A DNA stretch of 64,000 nt from positions 103,526-167,525 of the forward strand of contig JBIKIN010000004.1 of assembly GCA_044361595.1 (NCBI GenBank), read 5' to 3'. Under the pieces are notes generated by a model, which was not told where the DNA came from, made no database searches, and saw nothing but the letters and a program-made list of their open reading frames with translations. Below, in pieces: positions 54,349 to 63,037 of this stretch. The stretch is from Pseudopedobacter sp044361595. GTDB taxonomy: Bacteria > Bacteroidota > Bacteroidia > Sphingobacteriales > Sphingobacteriaceae. Each line of letters opens with the position of its first letter. Position 1 is the first letter of the stretch. The position numbers were made by a program, and so were the translations under genes.

Positions 54349-55359
54349 ATGAGACTATTTTATTTTTTACTTCTCTTGCCTTTTTATTCTGTATCGCAGA
54401 ATAACGACACCGGTTCATCAATAGCAAATACTTTTATAAATTCTTTAGACAGTTTACAAAAGACCAAAGCTATTTTTCCTTTTGATACTATGTCACGTTA
54501 TGATTGGCATTATGTTCCCGCATCTAGTGTCTCCAGACAAGGGATTGCTATAAGAGAATTAGACAGCATACAAAAACAAAATATTTACAATTTACTTAAG
54601 ACTTATTTGAGCAGTAATGGTTATACTCGGTCTCAAGACATTATGAATACTGAGTATTTATTGAAAGAACTGGAGCCTAATAGTAAAGGACGTATTCCTG
54701 AAAATTATTTTGTGGCCTTCTATGGCAATCCTGGGAAAGATAAAACTTGGGGTTGGAAATTTGGAGGTCATCATCTCGCACTGAATTATACAATTGTAAA
54801 TAATCAATTGGCATTTGCTCCTTTCTTTTTTGGAGTTTATCCTGCTGTTAGAACTAAAGGTGAAGGCAAAGAAAAAAATATATTTAAGGACGAAGAAGAA
54901 CTTGGATTTAAACTGGTAAACTCATTTACACAAGTACAAAAATTGAAATCTATATTTAAACTTGATGCATTTGCAGATATCGTAACCAAAGTTTCCCCAA
55001 AAGTTGTCCCTTTTGACACAGTAGGAGTCATTGCAAAAGACCTGACTTTTGAACAAAAGCATGTTTTAAATCAACTCATAGTAACGTATCTCTCTAACAT
55101 GCCAACCAAGATTGCTCAACTTAGAATGAAAAGAATCATATCAGAAGATTTTAATAAAATAAGTTTTGGATGGGCTGGAAGCACAAAATTAGGAGAACCT
55201 CATTACTACAGAATTCAAGGAAAAACGTTTTTAATTGAGCTAGACAATACGCAGTCCAATGCTAATCATGTTCATACAGTTTGGCGAGATTTTAATGGTG
55301 ACTATGGAATTGACCTGTTGAAAGAACACTATAAAAACAGCAACCACCATCATAAATAA
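54349..55359 (+). CDS. DUF3500 secreted protein
   Basis: 336 residues; signal peptide about 1-17 (FYSVSQ). DUF3500 blocks are clear: YFVAFYGNPGKDKTWGWKFG, GHHLALNYTIVNNQLAFAPF, GVYPAVRTKGE, FGWAGSTKLGEPHYYRIQGK and LIELDNTQSNANHVHTVWRD. The function of the family is unknown; several His residues in GGHHLALN and NHVHTVWRDFNGDYG suggest a metal site (inference). It stands alone and ends in a His-rich tail (NSNHHHK). Confidence 0.88.
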   Translation: MRLFYFLLLLPFYSVSQNNDTGSSIANTFINSLDSLQKTKAIFPFDTMSRYDWHYVPASSVSRQGIAIRELDSIQKQNIYNLLKTYLSSNGYTRSQDIMNTEYLLKELEPNSKGRIPENYFVAFYGNPGKDKTWGWKFGGHHLALNYTIVNNQLAFAPFFFGVYPAVRTKGEGKEKNIFKDEEELGFKLVNSFTQVQKLKSIFKLDAFADIVTKVSPKVVPFDTVGVIAKDLTFEQKHVLNQLIVTYLSNMPTKIAQLRMKRIISEDFNKISFGWAGSTKLGEPHYYRIQGKTFLIELDNTQSNANHVHTVWRDFNGDYGIDLLKEHYKNSNHHHK

Positions 55360-55426
55360 GTTTTTGACAATTCAACTATTTCAAAAAAGGCAGCCGCTAA
55401 CATGGGGGTTTTTGCACCCACTTCTA

Positions 55427-55454
55427 CGTAGTCATTAGCGCAGCGATGACTACG
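55427..55454. repeat. Short perfect inverted repeat (cgtagtcat/atgactacg)
   Basis: 55427-55435 and 55446-55454 pair perfectly around an agcgcagc-type loop, in the gap after the DUF3500 gene. It is probably a minor extragenic palindrome. Confidence 0.45.
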
Positions 55455-55536
55455 GATTTATAAATAAAAAAGAGTTTTCAAACTCGATACAAAAGAAAGC
55501 TATTAAATTGTTTTCAAGTTTTATTCTAGAATTCTT

Positions 55537-55818
55537 ATGAAATCAGAAACAATTCAAACATTACATCCGCAAGAAAGTAAAACCAACAAAAAAATCTCTT
55601 TAGAAAAATACACCTTCATTAAAGAAAACTTACTATCCATTTTGAATAAGCGTGAACTTACGCATACAGAGTTAATGGAAGAGTTATTCTCCAGAGTAAA
55701 AGATAATTTTGAAGGCGGAGTGCAATGGTATGGAGAAACAGTAAAACTTGATTTAGAAGCTAGGCAAATTATTGAACGCACCAATGCTAAGCCAGAAAAA
55801 TATAGGCTAGTAATATAA
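55537..55818 (+). CDS. DUF6958-like winged-helix protein
   Basis: 93 residues. The pattern ISLEKYTFIKENLLSIL, ELTHTELMEELFSRV, GGVQWYGETVKLDLEARQII and ERTNAKPEKYRL fits the small DUF6958 family, which appears to fold as a single winged helix. DNA binding is plausible but not shown. Monocistronic. Confidence 0.65.
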   Translation: MKSETIQTLHPQESKTNKKISLEKYTFIKENLLSILNKRELTHTELMEELFSRVKDNFEGGVQWYGETVKLDLEARQIIERTNAKPEKYRLVI

Positions 55819-55912
55819 ATCTAAATAAGATATAAGTATAGTGTGTATCGTCCTAAAATAAGTTTCATACCTCGTTTAAAAAACGTATGGCCATAAATTC
55901 TATTTATACTTT

Positions 55913-56686
55913 TTAAAATGTTTTTATAAGTAAAGCCACCGCTCCACTAGCAAGAATAAATTTTAATCTATTGTCTAAATCATCACTAATCCATACTATA
56001 GATTTGTGTATAGGTGAAACTTGTACAGCAGCTACTGATTTTGAGTCTAACCAAAATTCGTATCCTAAAACAGGGCTTAACATGGCTTTTTTTCCATCTT
56101 CATTTACAGAAACTTCTTTAATCTCAATAAATGTTTTGGTATCCGTGAGTACACCTTTAAACTTTGTGTTGTTGTCTAAATAAATATTGCCATTTTGTTC
56201 TATGGCCAATGGATAAATGACAGCCAGCTTCCATGATGTAGTGTCTGCTGAAAATTCAAAAGCTGTTTCAAAAATCCCCTGACCTTTTTCTATTTGCGAA
56301 TCATTCCAGTTTAGGAAAGTACGAGAGAACCAATTTCCATCGTAAGTTTTAATATTCTCTGTAATATGAATGTTTGCAATTGTAGTATCGGCTGTACCAT
56401 TTATAAAAACAAAGGATTTATTTTCTGAAGAATTGATGGAAGTATTATCTCCAAAAAAAGGCGATCTAGTTCTGGTTGTTTGCCCACCTGTTTTGCCAGA
56501 TATAACCTTATAGATACCAAACTCATATCTTCCAACATTTACCAAACCTTTACGCTTTACCGTCATAGGTTGGCTTTTAGCCTTCAATTGAGCATCAATT
56601 TTTATAGTTTTTTGAGCAAATGACGCTTGTATAAATGCAACTTGAAGGCAAATAACCATTAAAGCAACAGACAAATTAGATTTCAT
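55913..56686 (-). CDS. Secreted protein of unknown function
   Basis: 257 residues; signal peptide 1-24 (FIQASFAQ). The mature part is beta-rich and without recognisable motifs (LKAKSQPMTVKRKGLVNVGR, KSFVFINGTADTTIANIHI, WKLAVIYPLAIEQNGNIYLD). The C-terminal AASGAVALLI-like stretch (LKFILASGAVALLIKTF) is hydrophobic but probably core rather than membrane. No family named. Confidence 0.6.
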   Translation of the reverse strand: MKSNLSVALMVICLQVAFIQASFAQKTIKIDAQLKAKSQPMTVKRKGLVNVGRYEFGIYKVISGKTGGQTTRTRSPFFGDNTSINSSENKSFVFINGTADTTIANIHITENIKTYDGNWFSRTFLNWNDSQIEKGQGIFETAFEFSADTTSWKLAVIYPLAIEQNGNIYLDNNTKFKGVLTDTKTFIEIKEVSVNEDGKKAMLSPVLGYEFWLDSKSVAAVQVSPIHKSIVWISDDLDNRLKFILASGAVALLIKTF

Positions 56687-56866
56687 TACCCAGGGGTTTA
56701 AATTTTATTTTTCCAAGCCGTTGATGACCCACTGCTAGTCCTACTTATTTGTTTCTAATTATAGAATTTAAATAGGTGTTCTAATATCAAAATTTAAAAG
56801 GAGTTTTTTTAATATGTGAATAAAGAAAATTAATTCACTTAAATGTTTCTAGTCTTCTTTAGCCAA

Positions 56867-56950
56867 GATAGTAGCGCCTGCCTGCCGGACAGGCAAGGAT
56901 ACCGGCTAAGAGATTACCGGCTGTGTGCGTATGAGCGGATAGCTGGAATA
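56867..56950 (-). repeat. RAYT-linked palindromic repeat, copy G, with nested micro-palindrome
   Basis: gatagtagcg at the left and cgtatgagcggatagc at the right match, inverted, the copy at 29614-29691. It is interrupted by a 22-nt GC-rich palindrome at 56877-56898 (cctgcctgcc...aggcaagg). The rest of the gap 56687-57077 is AT-rich without other features. Confidence 0.6.
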
Positions 56951-57077
56951 GCTTCTGATTAAAATCCTCAAAATAATAGCATAACACTATAGATGTTAAA
57001 TTGAATTAGAATATTTTTTTTATTGAGCAAAGGATTTGTTTCCTAATGTCTTATAAACAAGTATAAATTTAAAAGAC

Positions 57078-57515
57078 ATGAAAAATAAAAATTTGAAAAT
57101 TTGGAGCACATTAGTTGTATTAGGATTAATGCTTTTTACAAACCAATTAATGGCGCAACCTGGTGGCGAAAAAATGGAGCCGCCTACATTAGAGCAAAAG
57201 TTAAAAAATGTAGAAGAAAAAATATCAACTCCATTAAAGCTAGATAAAGCTCAAAAGAAAGTTGTTAATGATGCATTTACAGCGTTTTTTAATTCTGCCG
57301 ATCAATTAGTGGATAGGAATGCTAATCCACCTGTTAGACCAGATAAAGAAAAGATTGATGCTTTATCAAAAGTAAGGGACGAAAAAATTAAGCAAGCAAT
57401 TACTGCCGATTCTTTTGCTAAATACTTAGAGCTTGAAAAAGCATTGAGACCAAATAGAGATAGACAAGGGCCACCACAAGGCGGTGGAGAAAACCGATTG
57501 CAAAGAAAAAATTAA
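57078..57515 (+). CDS. Small secreted Spy/DUF4890-like protein
   Basis: 145 residues; signal peptide 1-26 (NQLMAQ). Helical, Lys/Asp-rich mature part with EKISTPLKLDKAQKKVVNDA (LTxxQ-like) and KQAITADSFAKYLELEKAL, and a Gly/Pro/Arg tail (GPPQGGGENRLQRKN). Similar in plan to the protein at 13827-14192. A remnant with the related tail QQSGGDRPPRN occurs at 58950, so a paralogue once lay downstream. A periplasmic chaperone-like role is possible by family only. Confidence 0.65.
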   Translation: MKNKNLKIWSTLVVLGLMLFTNQLMAQPGGEKMEPPTLEQKLKNVEEKISTPLKLDKAQKKVVNDAFTAFFNSADQLVDRNANPPVRPDKEKIDALSKVRDEKIKQAITADSFAKYLELEKALRPNRDRQGPPQGGGENRLQRKN

Positions 57516-57642
57516 TAAAAATTTTTTTCATTAGTAAATAGAATATCTTGTTATACGTCAGTAAAATACCAGTTTAATGGTATTGTTTTCTTTGTAATAA
57601 TGCATTAGATTTATATAAATTAATAATCAAAACTTACAAACT

Positions 57643-58023
57643 ATGAAAACAAATTATTTATATAAACTTTTTTTCTGTTCATTATTGTCAATTCTACTTA
57701 ATAGTTGTAAAAACGAAAAAATTGAAACCCCCGTTGAAGAAAATACAATAGTTTTATTGAATAATGGAAATAATAACCTATCTGCTAGTTATCGGTCTGG
57801 GTTGTTAGATCTTTATTATGAGGCAAAAACAATAGGGGATATTACGGAATCAACCATAACAGTTAAAAATAAAGATAATAATATAGTCTACAGATCTGAA
57901 TATGTTATAAATACAGATTTAAAGGCTTATAAATTAGCTTCACATGAAAGCGTTATAAGCCAAGCCGATAAAGTGAAGCTATTGTTTCCAAATGAAATAA
58001 AAAATATTCATAGTTTCTTTTAA
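57643..58023 (+). CDS. Lipoprotein N-terminal part, probably split from the next gene
   Basis: 126 residues with lipobox LLNSC (Cys about 24) and an Ig-like beta region (NTIVLLNNGNNNLSASYRSG, ITESTITVKNKDNNIVYRSE). It ends at a TAA (58021-58023) in the same frame as the next gene, which begins 18 nt later; the frame between is open. The two are best seen as one 320-residue lipoprotein gene broken by a single stop codon. Confidence 0.6.
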   Translation: MKTNYLYKLFFCSLLSILLNSCKNEKIETPVEENTIVLLNNGNNNLSASYRSGLLDLYYEAKTIGDITESTITVKNKDNNIVYRSEYVINTDLKAYKLASHESVISQADKVKLLFPNEIKNIHSFF

Positions 58024-58041
58024 TCATTCGGAAAAGCTCTA

Positions 58042-58605
58042 GTGAATGATTCCAGAGTCGACTATAGTCTACAGACCGTTCAATCAATTTTCTTCCATAA
58101 TTCTATTCTTAACTCTGCATATAGAAGTATAATTGAAGATAATGATTGTGGTTGCACACCTCATCCAGCTTATTTTATTGATAAGATGGGTTTTTGGTGC
58201 CAAGAAGATTACATGATAAATCCTAAGAAATTACTTAGCGTAATAAAGGATTCTAAATATAAAGTACAAGATCGTGAAATAAAAGCTTATCAATATCTTA
58301 AAGAAAATAGTACCAAAACTAAAATATCAATTGATAAAATATCAACTCTCATTGAACCTAGATACCAATTTATAAACAGGATAAATAGTATTTATTACAG
58401 AGAAACAAATAAATTCTTAAAAAATGAATCGGTCACAATGTCAACTGAATGTTTTCCAGCCACGGGTCTAGGTTGTTGTGGAAATTATTCAGGATGTTGT
58501 GTTGTTTGGGATTTTATTTGCTTAGAACATGATTTGGCATGTTTAAAATGTGATCATTGGTATTGCGGATGGCAATGTAAACCTACACCCACAAATAATA
58601 ATTAA
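58042..58605 (+). CDS. Cys-rich C-terminal part of the split lipoprotein gene
   Basis: 187 residues from a GTG at 58042, in frame with 57643-58023. It has no signal of its own. The end is remarkable: CFPATGLGCCGNYSGCCVVW followed by FICLEHDLACLKCDHWYC, with 14 Cys residues in the whole part and a CxxHDxxC pattern like the active-site helix of phospholipase A2. Without export in its own right it would be non-functional, so the locus may be a fresh pseudogene or a sequencing error. No good ribosome-binding site precedes the GTG. Confidence 0.55.
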   Translation: MNDSRVDYSLQTVQSIFFHNSILNSAYRSIIEDNDCGCTPHPAYFIDKMGFWCQEDYMINPKKLLSVIKDSKYKVQDREIKAYQYLKENSTKTKISIDKISTLIEPRYQFINRINSIYYRETNKFLKNESVTMSTECFPATGLGCCGNYSGCCVVWDFICLEHDLACLKCDHWYCGWQCKPTPTNNN

Positions 58606-58608
58606 TAT

Positions 58609-58905
58609 ATGAAACAGATAATTAAATATTTTGTCTATATATCTCTTGTTTTGAATTTTTATTTCAATGCAAGTTGGATTTATGTTTTCAATCAATTTGA
58701 TGAACAAATAAAAAGAACGAATTATTTTATTGAAAACTTCACATTCGGGTATTCAATTCTTGGTTTTAATGTTGCTTTAGTTATCATTACATTGTTGAGT
58801 TTTATAGTTTTGTTAACTAAAAAGATTTTTCCCAAGTCATTAAACACAACATTAATGATAATTCAATCAATTTTTTCTGTTTTATATATATGGCAGCTTT
58901 TATAA
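58609..58905 (+). CDS. Small three-helix membrane protein, unknown
   Basis: 98 residues with hydrophobic segments at about 6-28, 46-70 and 79-97. It starts 3 bp after the Cys-rich gene, so it is in the same operon. No family recognised; it may be an immunity- or partner-type membrane protein of the Cys-rich lipoprotein (speculative). Confidence 0.5.
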   Translation: MKQIIKYFVYISLVLNFYFNASWIYVFNQFDEQIKRTNYFIENFTFGYSILGFNVALVIITLLSFIVLLTKKIFPKSLNTTLMIIQSIFSVLYIWQLL

Positions 58906-58949
58906 GCAATATAATATAAGTTGTTATTTTTTTCAAGATAATAAGCAAT

Positions 58950-58985
58950 CAACAAAGCGGTGGAGATAGACCACCAAGAAATTGA
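58950..58985 (+). pseudogene. 3' remnant of a second Spy/DUF4890-like gene
   Basis: 58950-58985 reads QQSGGDRPPRN then TGA, like the tail of the gene at 57078-57515, and is followed at once by a terminator. It suggests that the lipoprotein cassette (57640-58905) replaced most of a paralogue. Confidence 0.5.
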
Positions 58986-58988
58986 AAT

Positions 58989-59022
58989 AAAAAAGGTTCG
59001 AGCATACGCTCGAACCTTTTTT
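58989..59022. terminator. Strong bidirectional terminator
   Basis: A 15-bp perfect stem (58989-59003 with 59008-59022) around the loop atac, with A and T runs at its ends. It serves the plus-strand cassette and the converging serine hydrolase gene. Confidence 0.9.
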
Positions 59023-59045
59023 ATTTCATTAAAAACACAGATAAT

Positions 59046-60224
59046 TTATTCATCCTCACTAACACCTCGTCTCACAACCGGCATTCCTAAAATTTTATAG
59101 ACTTCGTCTATTTGGTTAATACTGCCATTTACCAAATTGCTTAAAATCACAATGGTGATATCTCTTTTTTGGTCTCTTAAATAAATATGACGGAAACCAT
59201 GCCACCAACCGGTATGATAAATTACTTGTTCTTTTCTAACGCTATCCACATACATACGCCATCCTAAACCGTAACCAAAATACTGGTTTTGCAATTTGCT
59301 ACGTGGCACATAAGCCGAGTCTAAGGTTGATTTCTTAAGCAATAAACCCTCTCTTAAAGCTCGGTCAAACAAAAACAAATCTTCTATGGTAGAGTAAACG
59401 CCTTTATCGCCAACGGTACCGTCTAAAAAATCTTGACGAACAGAGCGACGCCAAACACGGTCATGACCCACCACATCGACTGGTATTTTTTTATATTCTG
59501 TTGTAGGGTAAAGTGTGCTGTTTTTCATCCCAGCAACGTCAAAAATGTTTTTTTGTAAAAAGGTTTTAAAAGGCATTCCGGCTACTTTTTCTACAATAGT
59601 TGCAAGCAACATAAAATTGGTGTTATTATAGTGAAACTGCCTGTTTGGTGGAAAATATGGCGCTGGTTTATGTTCTGCATATAAACGCATCACATCCAAA
59701 TTACTCATTCCTTTATATTTTTCTTTCCAAATATCATCAGAAAAATAAACGTAATTGTTTAAGCCCGAACGGTGAGATAGTAGCATTTCTACGGTAATAC
59801 CTTTGTACGGAAACTCTGGAAAAAACTGATCTACAGTATTGCTTAGTTTCAGTTTTCCTTGCTCAATTAACATTAAAACTGCGGTACCTGTTATTGGTTT
59901 AGAAACCGATGCTAATTGAAACCGAGATTTTATTTTCAGAGAATCGCGGTGTAGATAATCTGCCCAGCCAAAGGTACCTTCGTAAATAATTTTCCCTTTT
60001 TTTGCTACTAAAACATTACCATTAAAGTTTCTCTTTCTATGTAATCCTTTAAAATATTCGTCTAATTTTTTATCGGCTTTTGCCGGATTATACACCAATA
60101 ATAAACTATCTCTTTTAGGGTCTGAGGGTTCTTTTGTTACTTCTTTTTGTGTGGTGTTTGAAGAACAAGAGCTTACTAAAACGGCTACGATAGAAAGGTA
60201 AAAAAGCGAGCGGAATATTTGCAT
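59046..60224 (-). CDS. Serine hydrolase, beta-lactamase/class C-like (S12), lipoprotein
   Basis: 392 residues from the ATG at 60224, which gives a lipoprotein signal (VLVSSC, Cys about 20); the frame is open 11 codons further upstream. S12 motifs: SxxK at Ser106-Lys109 (LASVSKPITG), FHYNNTNFMLL (Tyr of YxN), and YHTGWWHGF (HTG in place of KTG). Likely a periplasmic esterase or D-Ala-D-Ala-type hydrolase of the beta-lactamase-related family, not a true beta-lactamase. Monocistronic. Confidence 0.85.
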   Translation of the reverse strand: MQIFRSLFYLSIVAVLVSSCSSNTTQKEVTKEPSDPKRDSLLLVYNPAKADKKLDEYFKGLHRKRNFNGNVLVAKKGKIIYEGTFGWADYLHRDSLKIKSRFQLASVSKPITGTAVLMLIEQGKLKLSNTVDQFFPEFPYKGITVEMLLSHRSGLNNYVYFSDDIWKEKYKGMSNLDVMRLYAEHKPAPYFPPNRQFHYNNTNFMLLATIVEKVAGMPFKTFLQKNIFDVAGMKNSTLYPTTEYKKIPVDVVGHDRVWRRSVRQDFLDGTVGDKGVYSTIEDLFLFDRALREGLLLKKSTLDSAYVPRSKLQNQYFGYGLGWRMYVDSVRKEQVIYHTGWWHGFRHIYLRDQKRDITIVILSNLVNGSINQIDEVYKILGMPVVRRGVSEDE

Positions 60225-60364
60225 GTAATAATTTTCAAGCTGATTAATGTTGGCCAAAATAAAAATTATAAAAACATTATGGTAACAGGAGTTTTAAACA
60301 TTGTGGGTATTGTTTTGGTTATGAAGCATAAGAGCCTAAAAAAAATTTACACTATAAAGGTTTT

Positions 60365-60485
60365 GCGTTAAGGATGCGTGGGCTAGGTACATTTTTTAGC
60401 CCGCCTTTTTACGGGTTAAAAAATTACGGCACCCCAAAGCAGCCTGACTGTGTTTTGGAATTGTGAGGTGGGAAAAGGAACGCCC
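60365..60485 (-). repeat. RAYT-linked palindromic repeat, copy H (divergent interior)
   Basis: Starts gcgttaaggatg and ends aacgccc like other reverse copies, but the interior differs: it holds ttagcccgcc...acgggttaa stems and the block caccccaaagcagcctgac, which is shared inverted with the region before copy A (20970-21016). It fills much of the 60225-60574 gap. Confidence 0.5.
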
Positions 60486-60548
60486 TCATATTAAAATTTT
60501 TCTAAATGTAGTATGACAATTTAAAGAGGCTTCTAAAACAAAAAATCT

Positions 60549-60556
60549 TACTTTTG
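60549..60556 (+). promoter_or_regulatory. Probable -7 box for fumC
   Basis: TACTTTTG fits TAnnTTTG, 18 bp before the ATG at 60575. This argues against the in-frame TTG start at 60554. Confidence 0.45.
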
Positions 60557-60574
60557 CACAAAATTAAAAACGAC

Positions 60575-61972
60575 ATGGAATACAGATTAGAACATGATAC
60601 CATGGGCGAGGTGAAAGTGCCAGCAGATAAATTCTGGGGAGCACAAACAGAACGCTCTAGAAATAATTTTAAAATTGGCCCCGAGGCTTCTATGCCTAAG
60701 GAAATTATTCATGCTTTTGCCTATCTAAAAAAAGCTGCGGCAATGGCTAATACAGATTTAGGTGTTTTAACAGCCGCTAAAAGAGATTTAATTGCTGGCG
60801 CTTGTGATGAGATTTTGACCGGTAGTTTAGACGATCAGTTTCCATTAGTTATTTGGCAAACAGGATCTGGAACGCAATCTAACATGAACGCAAACGAGGT
60901 TATTGCCAACAAAGCACATGTGATGAATGGTGGTTTGTTAAGTGATGATGTAAAGGTTTTGCACCCTAACGATGATGTGAATAAATCTCAATCATCTAAC
61001 GATACTTTTCCTACCGCAATGCATATTGCTACCTATAAGCAAGTGGTAGAAATTACATTGCCAGGAATTACTTTATTGAGAGATACTTTATCGGCAAAAG
61101 CTGCAGAATTTGCAAATATCACCAAAACCGGACGTACCCATTTTATGGATGCTACGCCACTAACTTTGGGACAAGAATTCTCTGGTTATGCACAACAGTT
61201 AACTAACTCTATCAAAACCATCAACTACGCTTTAGAAGCTGTTAAAGAATTAGCTTTAGGTGGAACCGCAGTAGGTACAGGTTTAAATACACCAAAAGGT
61301 TACGATGTTTTGGTAGCTAAATACATTGCAGATTTAACAGGTTTACCTTTTATAACTGCACCAAATAAGTTTGAGGCTTTGGCTGCTCATGATGCTATGG
61401 TAGAAATGTCGGGTGCATTAAAAAGAGCCGCTGTTTCTTTAATGAAAATAGCTAACGATATTAGAATGTTAAGCTCAGGTCCGCGTTGTGGCATTGGCGA
61501 AATCATTATTCCTGATAACGAGCCAGGTTCTTCTATTATGCCGGGTAAAGTAAATCCTACTCAGCCAGAGGCTTTAACAATGGTTTGTGCGCAAGTGATG
61601 GGTAACGATGTTGCTGTTTCCATTGGTGGTTCTAACGGACATTTCGAGTTAAACGTTTTTAAACCGGTTATTGCCTCAAATGTATTGCAATCTGCTCGTT
61701 TAATTGGCGATGCTTGTGTGTCTTTCACCAACAATTGTGCTATTGGTATAGCGCCAAACTTACCAGAAATTCAGAAGCATTTAGAAAACTCTTTAATGCT
61801 AGTAACGGCTTTAAACCCACATATTGGGTACGAGAATGCTGCTAAAATTGCAAAGAAAGCACATAAAGAAAACAAAACTTTACGCGAAGCTGCTGTAGAA
61901 TTGGGCTTACTAACATCGGAACAATTTACCGAGTGGGTAAAACCTGAAGACATGGTAGGTTCTTTAAAATAA
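60575..61972 (+). CDS. fumC: Fumarate hydratase class II
   Basis: 465 residues from ATG 60575 (a TTG-led extension to 60554 overlaps the promoter box). The class II signature is GSSIMPGKVNPTQ; other active-site blocks are GSGTQSNMNANEV, HPNDDVNKSQSSND and GRTHFMDATPLTLGQE. It interconverts fumarate and L-malate in the TCA cycle and is iron-independent. It is followed by palindromic repeat copy E, which can form a strong hairpin, and by a lipoprotein gene. Confidence 0.98.
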   Translation: MEYRLEHDTMGEVKVPADKFWGAQTERSRNNFKIGPEASMPKEIIHAFAYLKKAAAMANTDLGVLTAAKRDLIAGACDEILTGSLDDQFPLVIWQTGSGTQSNMNANEVIANKAHVMNGGLLSDDVKVLHPNDDVNKSQSSNDTFPTAMHIATYKQVVEITLPGITLLRDTLSAKAAEFANITKTGRTHFMDATPLTLGQEFSGYAQQLTNSIKTINYALEAVKELALGGTAVGTGLNTPKGYDVLVAKYIADLTGLPFITAPNKFEALAAHDAMVEMSGALKRAAVSLMKIANDIRMLSSGPRCGIGEIIIPDNEPGSSIMPGKVNPTQPEALTMVCAQVMGNDVAVSIGGSNGHFELNVFKPVIASNVLQSARLIGDACVSFTNNCAIGIAPNLPEIQKHLENSLMLVTALNPHIGYENAAKIAKKAHKENKTLREAAVELGLLTSEQFTEWVKPEDMVGSLK

Positions 61973-61980
61973 TTTAATAG

Positions 61981-62081
61981 GGGCGTTTTAACACGCTTTA
62001 CACTGTATCTTTTTTATTTGTCTTCCTTCGACTCCGCTCAGGATGACAAATAAAAAAGGATGCCGTTTCAATCGTTAACGC
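61981..62081 (+). repeat. RAYT-linked palindromic repeat, copy E (least disturbed copy)
   Basis: Runs from gggcgttttaacacgc to caatcgttaacgc. The centre is a long hairpin (ttttttatttgtc...ggatgacaaataaaaaa). It is the best reference for the family in this window because it has no nested insert. It may terminate fumC transcription. Confidence 0.7.
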
Positions 62082-62102
62082 AAATACCTGTTTGATAGAT
62101 CA

Positions 62103-62591
62103 ATGAAAGTTAAATATTTATTTCTGCTGCTATTTGCCTTCGGTTTAATAACTGCTTGTAGTTTTAATCAAACCATAAAATCTACAGGAGAAGCATCTTT
62201 ACAAGGCAACTGGAGCGAAGATTCTATCGCTAATAAAGCGCAATTGGTAAACTACGAGCAAAACTATTTCACCTTTACTTGCGATTCTTTTTATCTCCAA
62301 ATTAACAGTTACTCTAAAGTTAACTTACAAGGCGGCGCTTGTTACGATGCTAAAGAGTGGAAAGAATATGCCAAGGGTTACTACACTTTAAGTAAAGACA
62401 CCTTAAAGTTTGATGGTGTTTTTGTTGATGAGAAATTTAAATATAAACCAGAGAAAGCTTGTTATCGTTTTGGAAAGTTTACCCAAAACTTTCTAATTAC
62501 GCAGCAATCAGACTCACTCCTAAATCTTAAAAGTTTACAAACTGGCTTAAATCATCAACTGGTTTTAAAACAAAAAGGAGTTTGTAAATAA
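62103..62591 (+). CDS. Lipoprotein of unknown function next to fumC
   Basis: 162 residues with lipobox LITAC (Cys about 19). Short beta-rich lipocalin-like plan: LQGNWSEDSIANKAQLVNYE, YFTFTCDSFYLQINS, GYYTLSKDTLKFDGVFVDE. It carries three Cys in the mature part. Relatives beside fumC in related genomes are sometimes misnamed fumarate hydratase; no enzymatic motif is seen here. It ends in a terminator at 62634. Confidence 0.65.
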   Translation: MKVKYLFLLLFAFGLITACSFNQTIKSTGEASLQGNWSEDSIANKAQLVNYEQNYFTFTCDSFYLQINSYSKVNLQGGACYDAKEWKEYAKGYYTLSKDTLKFDGVFVDEKFKYKPEKACYRFGKFTQNFLITQQSDSLLNLKSLQTGLNHQLVLKQKGVCK

Positions 62592-62633
62592 TATGGCTAA
62601 TGATGGATTAGATATAAACATAAAAGTTTTGGC

Positions 62634-62662
62634 AGGGCCGCTCGGAAGATGGCCCTTTTTTG
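62634..62662 (+). terminator. Rho-independent terminator
   Basis: agggcc (62634-62639) pairs with ggccct (62651-62656), followed by a run of Ts. It ends the lipoprotein transcript. Confidence 0.8.
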
Positions 62663-62756
62663 TTTAAGAATGTTATGGTACTAAAAAGTTTACAGTTTTT
62701 ATTATCATAGTTTTTCCATATTGGGAAACGGAATTAATTTTTGCTGCTTTCTAATT

Positions 62757-62870
62757 TTATTTCTTTTTAAGTTCTTTCATTAGGTCTTCTAAATAGTCTG
62801 TTTGCGCTTCTTGAATTTCCAATAGCTTTTTGTTTTTGTAGCGCAAAGCCCAATTCTTAATACGACTATA
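62757..62870 (-). pseudogene. C-terminal remnant of an unidentified gene
   Basis: The minus strand from about 62870 to the stop at 62757 reads RIKNWALRYKNKKLLE then IQEAQTDYLEDLMKELKKK and a TAA. The frame runs into group II intron sequence upstream and soon into a stop, so this is a truncated gene. The product is a charged helix of unknown family. Confidence 0.5.
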
Positions 62871-63020
62871 ACAGGCAAACGGCTAAAGCAGAAAGGCTAT
62901 ATCTCCATGCTGGAGATTTACACAAAACTCAACCCATCAGTTTACGAATCGTCCCTAATGCTTTCGGGATGGTGTGAGAGGCGCACTCTGTCAGGTTGCT
63001 GGCAGAGCCGTCTACTCGAT
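62862..63020 (+). mobile_element. 3' end of a group II intron (truncated)
   Basis: The plus strand encodes the end of an intron-encoded protein (GKRLKQKGYISMLEIYTKLN) and then the intron tail ggtgtgagaggcgcactctg...gcagagccgtctactcgat, the usual domain VI and 3' end of bacterial group II introns. The domain V region holds a simple hairpin (tccctaatgctttcggga) in place of the expected ~34-nt catalytic fold. The 5' part is missing, so it cannot splice by itself. Confidence 0.65.
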
Positions 63021-63037
63021 TAGCACTAGTACTTTTT

